This document shows positions 52,067 to 59,210 of a DNA stretch of 64,000 nt, one piece after another. Source of the DNA: an uncultured Oscillospiraceae bacterium (GTDB lineage: Bacteria; Bacillota; Clostridia; Oscillospirales; Oscillospiraceae). The position numbers and the translations under genes are program-made. The stretch's first letter is position 1; each line of letters begins with the position of its first letter. The notes below the pieces were generated by a model. The model saw nothing but the letters and a program-made list of their open reading frames with translations. It did not search any database and was not told the origin of the DNA. The stretch is from assembly GCA_910588495.1 (NCBI GenBank), contig CAJUPU010000006.1, positions 34,070 to 98,069 on the forward strand. The letters are read 5' to 3'.

Positions 52067-52861
52067 TTAAATGATGTAGGGGGTGGTGGTGGACTTCAGC
52101 TCCTCATCGGGGGCCAGGGTCTTCAGCAGCTGGATGCCCACGTCCCGGGCGGCGATGATGGCCTGCTTGACCGCGCCGGAGTCGCCGGAGAAGAAGAAGT
52201 TGACCTCGTTGGAGTAGCTGGTGCCGCCGTTGCCCGGGGTGGCGATGGTGACGGCGTCGATGGTGGCCGCCTTGGAGGCGGTGTCCGCCAGCACCACGCC
52301 GATGCCGGCGGGGGCGCCGACGGTGATGCCGAAGGCCTTGCCCAGGGGGGCGCCCCAGACCTTGTTCAGCACGTAGCTGGCGCGGGCGCTGTACTGGAAC
52401 TCCAGGTGGCCGGCGCTGTTGCCGTACACGTCGCCGAAGGTGCGCTCCAGCTCCCGCAGGCAGACCTCGACGGCCCGGCGGGCGTCGGACACGTCCTCAG
52501 CGCCGAAGATCACCAGGGAGCCGTGGCCGGCGCCGCCCTCGGTGTCCCGGGGGCACTCCACCAGGATGCACTCGCTGTTGGTGGCCTTCACGGCCTCGTC
52601 GGCGGCGAAGATCTGGGGGCCGGCGCCCACGCGGTCGGAGATGATGCCGATGGCGCGGTACTTGGGGTCGATCTTCAGCTGCTCGTGGACCTGATGGTCC
52701 AGGTTGGCGATCACCAGGCCGATGGTGTGGCCCAGGGCGGTGCCCACGAACTCAGTGAGGTTGCACTGGGGGGCGGCCGCGCAGGCGCACTCCTCGGCGG
52801 GGGCGGAGGTGCCGATCTTCTTCATGACCTCGTCCATGACCTTGCTGACCAATTCATCCAT
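52067..52861 (-). CDS. pduB: Tandem-BMC trimeric shell protein (PduB)
   Basis: A 264-residue protein with two permuted BMC domains, forming trimers with gated pores. The N-terminal MDELVSKVMDEVMKKIG is an extension of the kind needed for linking shell and cargo, then a short Cys-rich region (ECACAAAPQC). The ATG at 52861 was chosen because GGAGGT lies 7 bases upstream; a 15-base longer in-frame ATG would place this site inside the gene. The Salmonella gene encodes a second short form (PduB') from an internal start; here the Met codons after residue 17 do not show a clear site. Confidence 0.93.
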   Translation of the reverse strand: MDELVSKVMDEVMKKIGTSAPAEECACAAAPQCNLTEFVGTALGHTIGLVIANLDHQVHEQLKIDPKYRAIGIISDRVGAGPQIFAADEAVKATNSECILVECPRDTEGGAGHGSLVIFGAEDVSDARRAVEVCLRELERTFGDVYGNSAGHLEFQYSARASYVLNKVWGAPLGKAFGITVGAPAGIGVVLADTASKAATIDAVTIATPGNGGTSYSNEVNFFFSGDSGAVKQAIIAARDVGIQLLKTLAPDEELKSTTTPYII

Positions 52862-52936
52862 GTGTTTTACCTCCATTAGATGTGATGTTTATGATGATGA
52901 GAACTGTCGCGCGGGGATGTTGCCGGATCCGCGGGA

Positions 52937-53215
52937 TCACTCCATGTGGGGCAGGATCTTCTCCACATCGCTGTGAGGACGGGGGATCACATGGACGGAG
53001 ACCACCTCGCCCACCTTCTCGGCGGCCACGGAGCCGGCGTCCACGGACGCCTTGACCGCGCCCACGTCGCCGCGGACCATGACGGTGACCAGGCCGGAGC
53101 CGATCTTCTCATACCCCACCAGAGCCACGTTCGCGGACTTCACCATGGCGTCGGCGGCCTCGATCGCGCCCACCAGGCCCTTCGTCTCCACCATGCCCAG
53201 AGCTTCCTTCTGCAT
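52937..53215 (-). CDS. pduA: BMC-H hexameric shell protein (PduA), first gene of the operon
   Basis: A 92-residue hexameric shell protein: KEALGMVETKGLVGAIEAADAMVK with YEKIGSGLVTVMVRGDVGAVKASV. GSGL is the pore-loop region, corresponding to the pore that passes 1,2-propanediol in Salmonella PduA. The AGGAGG site is 8 bases upstream of the start. A 60-base leader with a hairpin separates the start codon from the likely transcription start. Confidence 0.95.
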   Translation of the reverse strand: MQKEALGMVETKGLVGAIEAADAMVKSANVALVGYEKIGSGLVTVMVRGDVGAVKASVDAGSVAAEKVGEVVSVHVIPRPHSDVEKILPHME

Positions 53216-53240
53216 ACTTGCTGCCTCCTTTGATTTTTAT

Positions 53241-53290
53241 GGCCCGCACCGCACATCCCTTTCCCAGACAAAATGCGGTGTACGCGGGCC
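53241..53290 (-). promoter_or_regulatory. Leader hairpin upstream of pduA
   Basis: GGCCCGCACCGCA pairs with TGCGGTG-TAC-GCGGGCC across a 21-base loop, in the 5' untranslated region. Its function is unknown; no cobalamin-riboswitch motif is seen. Confidence 0.5.
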
Positions 53291-53301
53291 TACCATGATA
53301 C

Positions 53302-53332
53302 ATTATACAGAAGCGAGGACAAGATTTTCTTG
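53302..53332 (-). promoter_or_regulatory. Promoter of the pdu operon with overlapping palindrome
   Basis: Minus-strand -10 TATAAT (53307-53302). No TTGACA lies 17 bases upstream; the -35 position is covered by the 13-bp palindrome CAAGA-TTT-TCTTG (53320-53332). This fits a promoter that depends on an activator such as the AraC-type regulator encoded upstream. Confidence 0.6.
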
Positions 53333-53433
53333 CCCCTAACAGGTACTTTTTTGTCCATTCCTTCCAGATCGAAAATTTCCTCTCCCGCTCCTTTTCAACG
53401 TTTCCCACAAGTTTCGGCCCCAAAAAGACGCGA

Positions 53434-53470
53434 GATACCACTCCGGACCGGCGGGGCCCGAAGTGGTATC
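53434..53470 (-). terminator. Terminator of the sensor-regulator-pduQ operon
   Basis: Hairpin GATACCACT with AGTGGTATC (19-base loop region), followed on the minus strand by CGCGTCTTTTT. It separates pduQ from the pdu promoter. Confidence 0.75.
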
Positions 53471-53531
53471 TTCATCCAAAAGTTTTCAGTTTTTGTCTTT
53501 TCCTGCCTCTATATGGGGAAAGGTTCCTCTT

Positions 53532-54671
53532 TCATCCCATGATCTGGGCCAGGATCTTCTCCACATGGGCGGCCTCCACCGGGCGGGGATCGGTGGAGGT
53601 GGTGGCGTCCGCCAGGGCGGCGGCCACCAGCTCTCCCTTCAGCTCCCTCACCCTGTCCAGGTCCACCCCCTGGGCCTTCAGGGTGGCGGGTATGCCGATC
53701 TTGCGGTTGAGCTTCTCCACCTCGTGGATCAGGTTGGTCACCCCCAGCCGCACGTTGGGGGCGGGCAGGTCCAGCACCTTGGCCATGCGCTGGTACTTCC
53801 GGGCGGCCACGCAGTACTCCCCCTTGTGGACGGTGGCCAGGTCGGCGTTGAAGGCCAGGATCTTGGGCAGGAGGATGGCGTTGATCCGCCCGTGGGCGAT
53901 GTGGAGCTTGCCGCCGATGGCGTGGGCCATGCCGTGGTTGAGCCCCAGCCCCGCCGAGTTGAAGGCCAGCCCCGCCATGCAGGAGGCGTTGTGCATCTTC
54001 TCCCGGGCCAAAAGGTCGTTCCCGTCGGCCACCGCCAGGGGCAGGAAGCGGAACACCAGGGACACCGCCTTCTCGCACATGGCGTCGGCAAAGTCGTTGC
54101 TGCCGGTGGACACATAGGCCTCCAGGGCGTGGGTGAGCACGTCCATCCCCGCGTCGGCGGTGACGGAGGGGGGCGCGGACACGGTGAGCTCCGGGTCCAG
54201 GATGGCCACCATGGGCCGCAGGGCCCGGCTGCTCAGGGGGTATTTCAGCCCCTTTTCCCGGTCGGTGATGACGGCGTAGTCCGTCACCTCGGAGCCGGTG
54301 CCGCTGGTGGTGGGGACGGCGAAGCACTCCATCTTGTCGGTGTCCACCCCCAGGGCCTGCTTGGCCACCTCCCGGATGGCCTTGGCCGCGTCGATGGTGG
54401 AGCCGCCGCCCACCGCGATCACCGCCTGGGCGCCGCAGTCCCGGAATGCCTCCACCCCGGCGGTGACCACCTCGATGGGGGGATCGGGCACCACGCCGTC
54501 AAAAACGCTGACCGTACAGCCGGTGAGGAAGGAGGCCACCCGCTCCGGCACGCCCATCTGGTTCATGAAGTGGTCGGTGACGATGAGCACCCGCTTGCCC
54601 TCCACCTGCCGCAGGCGCTCCAGGGCGCCGGGGCCGAAAAATACCTTGGTGCTGACGTTGAATTCCTGCAT
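53532..54671 (-). CDS. pduQ: Iron-containing alcohol dehydrogenase (1-propanol dehydrogenase, PduQ)
   Basis: A 379-residue group III alcohol dehydrogenase that reduces propionaldehyde to 1-propanol, regenerating NAD+ inside or beside the compartment. AVIAVGGGSTIDAAKAI is the NAD-binding Gly motif. The iron ligands come from TADAGMDVLTHALE, NHGMAHAIGGKLHIAHG (Asp and three His). The N-terminus MQEFNVSTKVFFGPGALERL starts directly with the enzyme core and has no encapsulation helix. It lies 25 bases after the AraC-type regulator gene, apart from the main operon. Position strongly supports PduQ, though similar enzymes act on other alcohols. Confidence 0.9.
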   Translation of the reverse strand: MQEFNVSTKVFFGPGALERLRQVEGKRVLIVTDHFMNQMGVPERVASFLTGCTVSVFDGVVPDPPIEVVTAGVEAFRDCGAQAVIAVGGGSTIDAAKAIREVAKQALGVDTDKMECFAVPTTSGTGSEVTDYAVITDREKGLKYPLSSRALRPMVAILDPELTVSAPPSVTADAGMDVLTHALEAYVSTGSNDFADAMCEKAVSLVFRFLPLAVADGNDLLAREKMHNASCMAGLAFNSAGLGLNHGMAHAIGGKLHIAHGRINAILLPKILAFNADLATVHKGEYCVAARKYQRMAKVLDLPAPNVRLGVTNLIHEVEKLNRKIGIPATLKAQGVDLDRVRELKGELVAAALADATTSTDPRPVEAAHVEKILAQIMG

Positions 54672-54696
54672 CGATGTCCTCCATCCCCGGGGCGCC

Positions 54697-55779
54697 TCAG
54701 CGGGGGACGTTCCCCTCCCCCGACCGGCCCCGCGTGTGCTGGTGCTGCTCCCGGTACTCGGTGGGGGTGAGCCCCACCTTCTTCTTGAACGCCTTGCCGA
54801 AATAGTTGGTCTCGCTGTAGGACAGCTCGTAGGCGATGTTGATCACCGGCATGTCGGTGTCGGTGAGCATGTCCTTGGCGGCGCTGATCTTGCCGTCCAT
54901 CATGTAGGTGATGAAGTTCACCCCGGTGATCCGTTTGAAGAACTTGCTGAAATAGCTGGAGCTCATGTTGGCGTACTCCGCCGCCTCGTCCAGCCCGATG
55001 CCCTCCTTCACGTTGCGGTCCACGTAGTTGAGCACCCGCTGCTCGTCGCTGACCGCGTAGCACCGGTCCTCGTCGATGGCGTCGAAGATGACGCCCCACA
55101 TCTTCTCCAGCACCAGGAAGGAGTCGTGCTTCCTGCCCTGCTGGTCGAAGCGCAGGCGGAAGCGCTCCATGAGGTTGGACAGCTTGAGCTGGGCCGACGG
55201 CCCCAGGGACCCCCCCAGCCGGGCCAGCCCCTCGGCGAAGGACAGGGTGCTGAACCGGATCACATCTATATCATCCGTTTCCTGATACAAAGAATCAAGG
55301 TATTCTTTTGTGGTGTTGATGCACTTTTTATAGCGGAAGGACTGCATGTGCTCCGCCGCCCGCTTCAGATAGCGCTCCCGGTGGTCCTTCTCCCACTCGC
55401 CGGCGGGCTTGGCGGTCCAGCGGATCATCACCTCCGCCGCCGCCGTCAGCCAGGCGGGCCGGTAGGGCTTGAGCAGGTAGTCCTGCACCCCCAGCCGCCA
55501 CACGTTGGCCACGATCTCGCTGCGCCGCCCGGTGGAGGTGACCAGGATGGGCATCTCGGGGGCCAGCTCCTTGGCGCAGGTCATCATGTTGCAGTAGTCC
55601 GCGTCAAACCAGGGCACGTCCACGATCAGCAGGCGGAAGGTGCCCTCGCCCAGCAGGTCCAGGGCCTGGCGGGGGGCGGCGGCGGGCAGTATGTCCGCCT
55701 CGGGCAGCCCCTGGGACAGGATCTTCACCGTGTTCTCCCGCTCCAGGCGGTTCTCGTTCAAGATCAGCACCCGGCACAT
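54697..55779 (-). CDS. AraC-family response regulator with degenerate receiver
   Basis: A 360-residue regulator. The N-terminal receiver-like domain starts MCRVLILNENRLERENTVKIL. Where active receivers have the acidic pair (VDDE), this one reads LNEN, so the first Asp position is Asn/Glu. The phospho-acceptor Asp (LLIVDVPWFD), TSTG and the Lys of YLLKPYRP remain. A helical middle region follows and a standard double-HTH AraC domain at about residues 255-355 (GIGLDEAAEYANMSSSYFSKFFKRITG and NIAYELSYSETNYFGKAFKKKVG). It is most likely the activator of the pdu promoter. The ATG at 55779 is about 35 bases after the sensor gene stop. Confidence 0.85.
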   Translation of the reverse strand: MCRVLILNENRLERENTVKILSQGLPEADILPAAAPRQALDLLGEGTFRLLIVDVPWFDADYCNMMTCAKELAPEMPILVTSTGRRSEIVANVWRLGVQDYLLKPYRPAWLTAAAEVMIRWTAKPAGEWEKDHRERYLKRAAEHMQSFRYKKCINTTKEYLDSLYQETDDIDVIRFSTLSFAEGLARLGGSLGPSAQLKLSNLMERFRLRFDQQGRKHDSFLVLEKMWGVIFDAIDEDRCYAVSDEQRVLNYVDRNVKEGIGLDEAAEYANMSSSYFSKFFKRITGVNFITYMMDGKISAAKDMLTDTDMPVINIAYELSYSETNYFGKAFKKKVGLTPTEYREQHQHTRGRSGEGNVPR

Positions 55780-55814
55780 GGCTCTTCCCACCGCCTTTCT
55801 CTCCGCCCCCCGGC

Positions 55815-56996
55815 TCACCGCCACTTCAGGGGCAGCTTCAGCCGCACGGCATAGCCCGGCTGCCCGTCCCCCCTGCGGCCCACGGACAGCTCGCACCGCT
55901 TGCCCATCACCCGCTTCAGGCTCCGGTTCAGGTCCCGCAGGGAGCTGTGCTCCCGGGCCAGGTACTCGTCCGCCCGGTTCTCCAGCTCCTCGGGCCCCAC
56001 GCTCTCGCTGTTGGCCTGGACCAGCACCAGCAGGTCCTTGCCGTTCTCCTCGGCGAACAGGTCGATCTTCCGCTGGCCGTCCTCGCTCTTGAAGGACTGG
56101 AGGGTGATGTCGATGATGGGGCGGAAGATGAGGAAGGGGCAGTTGATCCCCCAGTACTGCCGGGGGACGGAGATGCTGTAGTCCAGCATCTCCCCCCACC
56201 ACGCCTTCTGGATGCGCAGGAACGCCTCGGCGTAGTTCAGCTCCTCCCCCAGCACGGACAGCTTGCGCTCGGCGTCGCTGGTGTAGCGGATGATGTCCGC
56301 GAAGTCCAGGGCCACCGCCCCGGTGCGGTCCGCCCCCTCCTGATAGGCCAGCTGGGTGATCAGGTTCATGACGAAGAAGAATTGGTCGGAGGTCTCCTCC
56401 TGCCACAAGGGCCCCCGCTCCGCCCGGCGGACCGGGCGCTCCGCCTCGGCCTGGGCCTCCTCCGCCGCTCTGTCCGCCTCCCTGCCCTGGCCCTGCAGGG
56501 CATAGAGGATCATGTCCCGCACCACCTGCACCGAGGCCAGCAGCTTGTCGTAGGTCATCTCCCGCAGCTGGCCGTAGGCCGCCGTCATGGCCTCGCTCTT
56601 GCGCCAGTTGGCCCGGGGGATGATGTGCTCCAGCTCCCGCTCCTCAGCGTCGGCCAGCCGCACCTGGCCCCCCATCACCGAGCCCAGGTAGGTATCGTCC
56701 AGGATCAGCGGCACGGCGAAGTCCACCAGGTCCGCGTGGCAGCGGTAGATGTAGGGCTGGCCGGTGATGGCGGAGTGGAGCCCGCCGTGGGCGTCGCACT
56801 GCTCGCACAGCTCGGAGAAGCCCTGGAGCTCCCGGCCCAGGGCGCAGTGGTCGGTGAAGCCGCTGTACTTGGTGATGGGCCTCCCCTTGTAGTCCACGGT
56901 GACGAAGGCCAGCCCCATGGCCTTGGAGCACTTGTCCTGGATGGACTGGATCTGCTCGATGTTCACCCGATCGGATAGCTTTTTGGACTCTCCCAC
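55815..56996 (-). CDS. PocR-domain sensor with degenerate LytS/YesM-type kinase module
   Basis: A 393-residue protein. The N-terminal PocR ligand-binding domain is clear: LCEQCDAHGGLHSAITGQPYIYRCHADLVDFAVPLIL and DDTYLGSVMGGQV, with Cys and His that probably coordinate a ligand or metal. In Salmonella PocR this domain senses 1,2-propanediol. The second half aligns with YesM-type kinases, but SDQFFFVMNLITQLA replaces the expected PHFLFNTLN: the phospho-acceptor His is not there. The glycine-rich ATP motif (GIGL) is replaced by HSSLRDLNRSL. It is probably a pseudokinase that works by direct contact with the neighbouring regulator. GTG start. First gene of the operon. Confidence 0.88.
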   Translation of the reverse strand: MGESKKLSDRVNIEQIQSIQDKCSKAMGLAFVTVDYKGRPITKYSGFTDHCALGRELQGFSELCEQCDAHGGLHSAITGQPYIYRCHADLVDFAVPLILDDTYLGSVMGGQVRLADAEERELEHIIPRANWRKSEAMTAAYGQLREMTYDKLLASVQVVRDMILYALQGQGREADRAAEEAQAEAERPVRRAERGPLWQEETSDQFFFVMNLITQLAYQEGADRTGAVALDFADIIRYTSDAERKLSVLGEELNYAEAFLRIQKAWWGEMLDYSISVPRQYWGINCPFLIFRPIIDITLQSFKSEDGQRKIDLFAEENGKDLLVLVQANSESVGPEELENRADEYLAREHSSLRDLNRSLKRVMGKRCELSVGRRGDGQPGYAVRLKLPLKWR

Positions 56997-57073
56997 GCTC
57001 TCTCGCCCCCCGAAGCGTCCTTCCGCGCTGTTTCTCCGCCGGACAGGCCCTGACGGCCCAGCATTTCCAATCC

Positions 57074-57101
57074 ATTATAGCAAAAAAACACCCGCGTTCA
57101 A
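57074..57101 (-). promoter_or_regulatory. Promoter of the sensor-regulator-pduQ operon
   Basis: TTGAAC (57101-57096), 16-base spacer, TATAAT (57079-57074) on the minus strand. Confidence 0.75.
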
Positions 57102-57183
57102 TAAATTATTTTGAGCTGGACGGGTAATATCTTGTCTTGAGGGGAATTTTTTGACTGATCGGACAAATTGTCGAAAACGGCGG

Positions 57184-57211
57184 CGGAGCGGCCCCTTTCA
57201 AGGCCGCTCCG
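57184..57211. terminator. Terminator of the CorA-like gene
   Basis: 10-bp stem CGGAGCGGCC with its complement, directly after the stop at 57222 on the minus strand. The distal T run is short (GTTTTCG). Confidence 0.6.
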
Positions 57212-57221
57212 CGCTCTTCCG

Positions 57222-58175
57222 CTATTCCGTTTCATGGACCGGGGCCTCCTCCGGCCGGGGCTGCTCCTCCGGGGCTGACTCCGGCAGCACCCGGGCCCCC
57301 CGGGCCCGGGCCTTCAGGGCGGAGCGGCCGAACCGCTCCCGGCCCAGCTCGATCGCGTTGTGGACGCCCCCCGCCCGGTAGGATACCGCCGCCCCGGCAG
57401 TGACGCCGCCGATGATCACGCCCCCCACCACGCCGATCGCCGGGTTCACAGCCAGCAGCCCGCCGAACATGAAGTTCAGCGCCACCGCCCCCAGGGACAC
57501 CATGCTCAGCAGCCGGGCGTTGCGGTTGATGTTGTTGTTGACGATGGAGGTATAAGTGTCCAGGTCCTTGATCACGGTGTTCTTGATCAGCTCATAGCGC
57601 TCCTCCAGGAACTGGAACTCCAGCGCCACCTGTCCCTGGAGCACATAACTGTTTTGCATCTGCATGGGGAAATACCCCTTGTCGATCCGGGCGATGATCT
57701 CCTTCACCGCGATCACCTGGTCGCCGTACAGGGTGTACTTCCGGCGGAAATCCAGGATCTGATAGGTGCCGGTGTTGTCGATGTGGCGGTCCAGCCCGTC
57801 CTCCAGCCGCTTCATGTCCTCCACCCCCCGCTCGATCAGGGCGGACAGGTCGGCGATCTTGAACTGGAGGGCATACATCAGCGCCTGGCCGATGTATCTC
57901 ACCGTCTTTCCCTCTAAAAACGCCCGGAACAGCCCCTGGGGGGACTCCTCGATCAGAAGGTTGCTCCCCGCCTGCCGCAGGCGCAGCTCCCCCGGCACGC
58001 TCTGCTCCCCATAGACCAGCTCCAGGGTCAGGCTGTCCTCGTCGCCGAAGATGCGCTGGCGCTCCACCGGCTCCCGGACGGGGCCGTAGAACACGCAGTA
58101 TTCGCTCCCCTCCGGGCCCGCCCCCTCGGGGTGGCGGCCTCGGTTCATCTTCTGCCAAAAAGCGAGCTCTTCCAT
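57222..58175 (-). CDS. CorA-like membrane protein without the GMN motif
   Basis: A 317-residue protein. A cytoplasmic alpha/beta part is followed by long helices (LIERGVEDMKRLEDGLDRHIDN, YGDQVIAVKEIIARID, DLDTYTSIVNNNINRNARLLSMVSL) that recall the stalk helix of CorA transporters. Two membrane segments come next: ALNFMFGGLLAVN and VGGVIIGGVTAGAAVS. The GMN pore motif that defines active CorA channels is not present; the corresponding place reads FGGLL. It may be a divergent relative with another role. The ATG has GAGGTG at 9 bases. It is monocistronic and has its own promoter. Confidence 0.65.
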   Translation of the reverse strand: MEELAFWQKMNRGRHPEGAGPEGSEYCVFYGPVREPVERQRIFGDEDSLTLELVYGEQSVPGELRLRQAGSNLLIEESPQGLFRAFLEGKTVRYIGQALMYALQFKIADLSALIERGVEDMKRLEDGLDRHIDNTGTYQILDFRRKYTLYGDQVIAVKEIIARIDKGYFPMQMQNSYVLQGQVALEFQFLEERYELIKNTVIKDLDTYTSIVNNNINRNARLLSMVSLGAVALNFMFGGLLAVNPAIGVVGGVIIGGVTAGAAVSYRAGGVHNAIELGRERFGRSALKARARGARVLPESAPEEQPRPEEAPVHETE

Positions 58176-58226
58176 AGGGCGGCACCTCACATCCTGTGGC
58201 CGGCGGGCACTGACCAGCTTATGTCC

Positions 58227-58255
58227 AGCATACTGCAAAAAAACGCCGGTGGCAA
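58227..58255 (-). promoter_or_regulatory. Promoter of the CorA-like gene
   Basis: TTGCCA (58255-58250), 17-base spacer, TATGCT (58232-58227) on the minus strand. Confidence 0.5.
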
Positions 58256-58399
58256 GGGAATTTTTTGACAGCGGGGCCCTCTTTCGCTCCCCCAAAGGGG
58301 CCTGCCTCCGGCGGCCGCCCGCTCCCTCGGCACATCCCACAATTTTTCGGCGCGAAACTACGCACAATGCACAAAGATCTTCGGGGCGCCGTTTCCCTA

Positions 58400-58428
58400 T
58401 TGACGCTGTGGGCCATGGGTAGTATAAT
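58400..58428 (+). promoter_or_regulatory. Promoter of the YczE-acyl-CoA-synthetase operon
   Basis: TTGACG, 17-base spacer, TATAAT. Close to consensus. Confidence 0.85.
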
Positions 58429-58493
58429 TTTTGACGAACAAGTTCAGTGAATCTGTTCGCCAAAATCTACCGATACAAGAGGGTGGGACATCG

Positions 58494-59210
58494 ATGATGA
58501 GAAAAAGCACACCGGCCCAGTGGGTCGTCCGCGTCCTGGTCTACGTGCTGGGGCTGCTGTTCCTGGCCTTCGGCGTGGCCATCTCCGCCAACTCCGACCT
58601 GGGCATCTCCCCGGTGAACTCCCTGCCCTATGTGGTCAGCGCCGTCACCCCCGAGTCGCTCCGGCTGGGCCCCATCGCCCTGGAGCTCAACCCCGGCAAC
58701 TGTGTGGTGATCGTGTTCTGCTCCTACATCCTGCTCCAGATCCTGATCCTCCGCCGCCAGTTCAAGCCCGTCAACCTGTTCCAGATCGTCTTTTCCACCA
58801 TCTTCGGCTACTTCGTCAACTTCACCAAGGACGTGGTGGGCGACTTCGCCATCCCCACCTACCCCGGCAAGCTGCTCATGCTGGCCGTCAGCATCGTGTT
58901 CATCGCCATCGGCGTGGTGCTGTACATCGGGGTGGAGCTGGTGCCCATGCCCATGGAGGGGCTGTCCCTGGCCATCGCGGACAAGACGGGCATGGCCTTC
59001 CACAACATGAAGATCGTCATCGACTGCGTGGTGGTCCTCACCGGCGCGGCCCTGTCCTTCCTGTGCCTGCGTGAGCTGGTGTACATCCGGGAGGGCACCA
59101 TCATCACCGCCATCGTCACCGGCAAGGTGATGGCCATGGTGAAAAAGCCCCTGTCCCCCCTGGTGGAGAAGATCTGCTTCGGCGGCGCCCCCGCGGAGGC
59201 CGGGCGATGA
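58494..59210 (+). CDS. YczE/YitT-type integral membrane protein
   Basis: A 238-residue membrane protein. QWVVRVLVYVLGLLFLAFGVAISANSDLGISPVNSLPY at the N-terminus is characteristic of the YczE/YyaS/YitT membrane proteins. About five hydrophobic segments follow (GNCVVIVFCSYILLQIL, VNLFQIVFSTIFGYFVNF, LLMLAVSIVFIAIGVVLY, IVIDCVVVLTGAALSFLCL). The function of the family is unknown; a transport role is often proposed. The ATG at 58494 has GAGGGTGG at 8 bases. The stop overlaps the start of the acyl-CoA synthetase (ATGA), so the pair is made together. Confidence 0.82.
   Translation: MMRKSTPAQWVVRVLVYVLGLLFLAFGVAISANSDLGISPVNSLPYVVSAVTPESLRLGPIALELNPGNCVVIVFCSYILLQILILRRQFKPVNLFQIVFSTIFGYFVNFTKDVVGDFAIPTYPGKLLMLAVSIVFIAIGVVLYIGVELVPMPMEGLSLAIADKTGMAFHNMKIVIDCVVVLTGAALSFLCLRELVYIREGTIITAIVTGKVMAMVKKPLSPLVEKICFGGAPAEAGR

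Noticed and set aside
53216..53430. Cobalamin riboswitch upstream of pduA
   Set aside because: No B12-box-like conserved core is present; only a simple hairpin and a palindrome are seen.
53109..53441. Minus-strand frame of 110 codons upstream of pduA
   Set aside because: It covers the promoter and leader and has no homologous sequence; it is not a leader peptide I can support.
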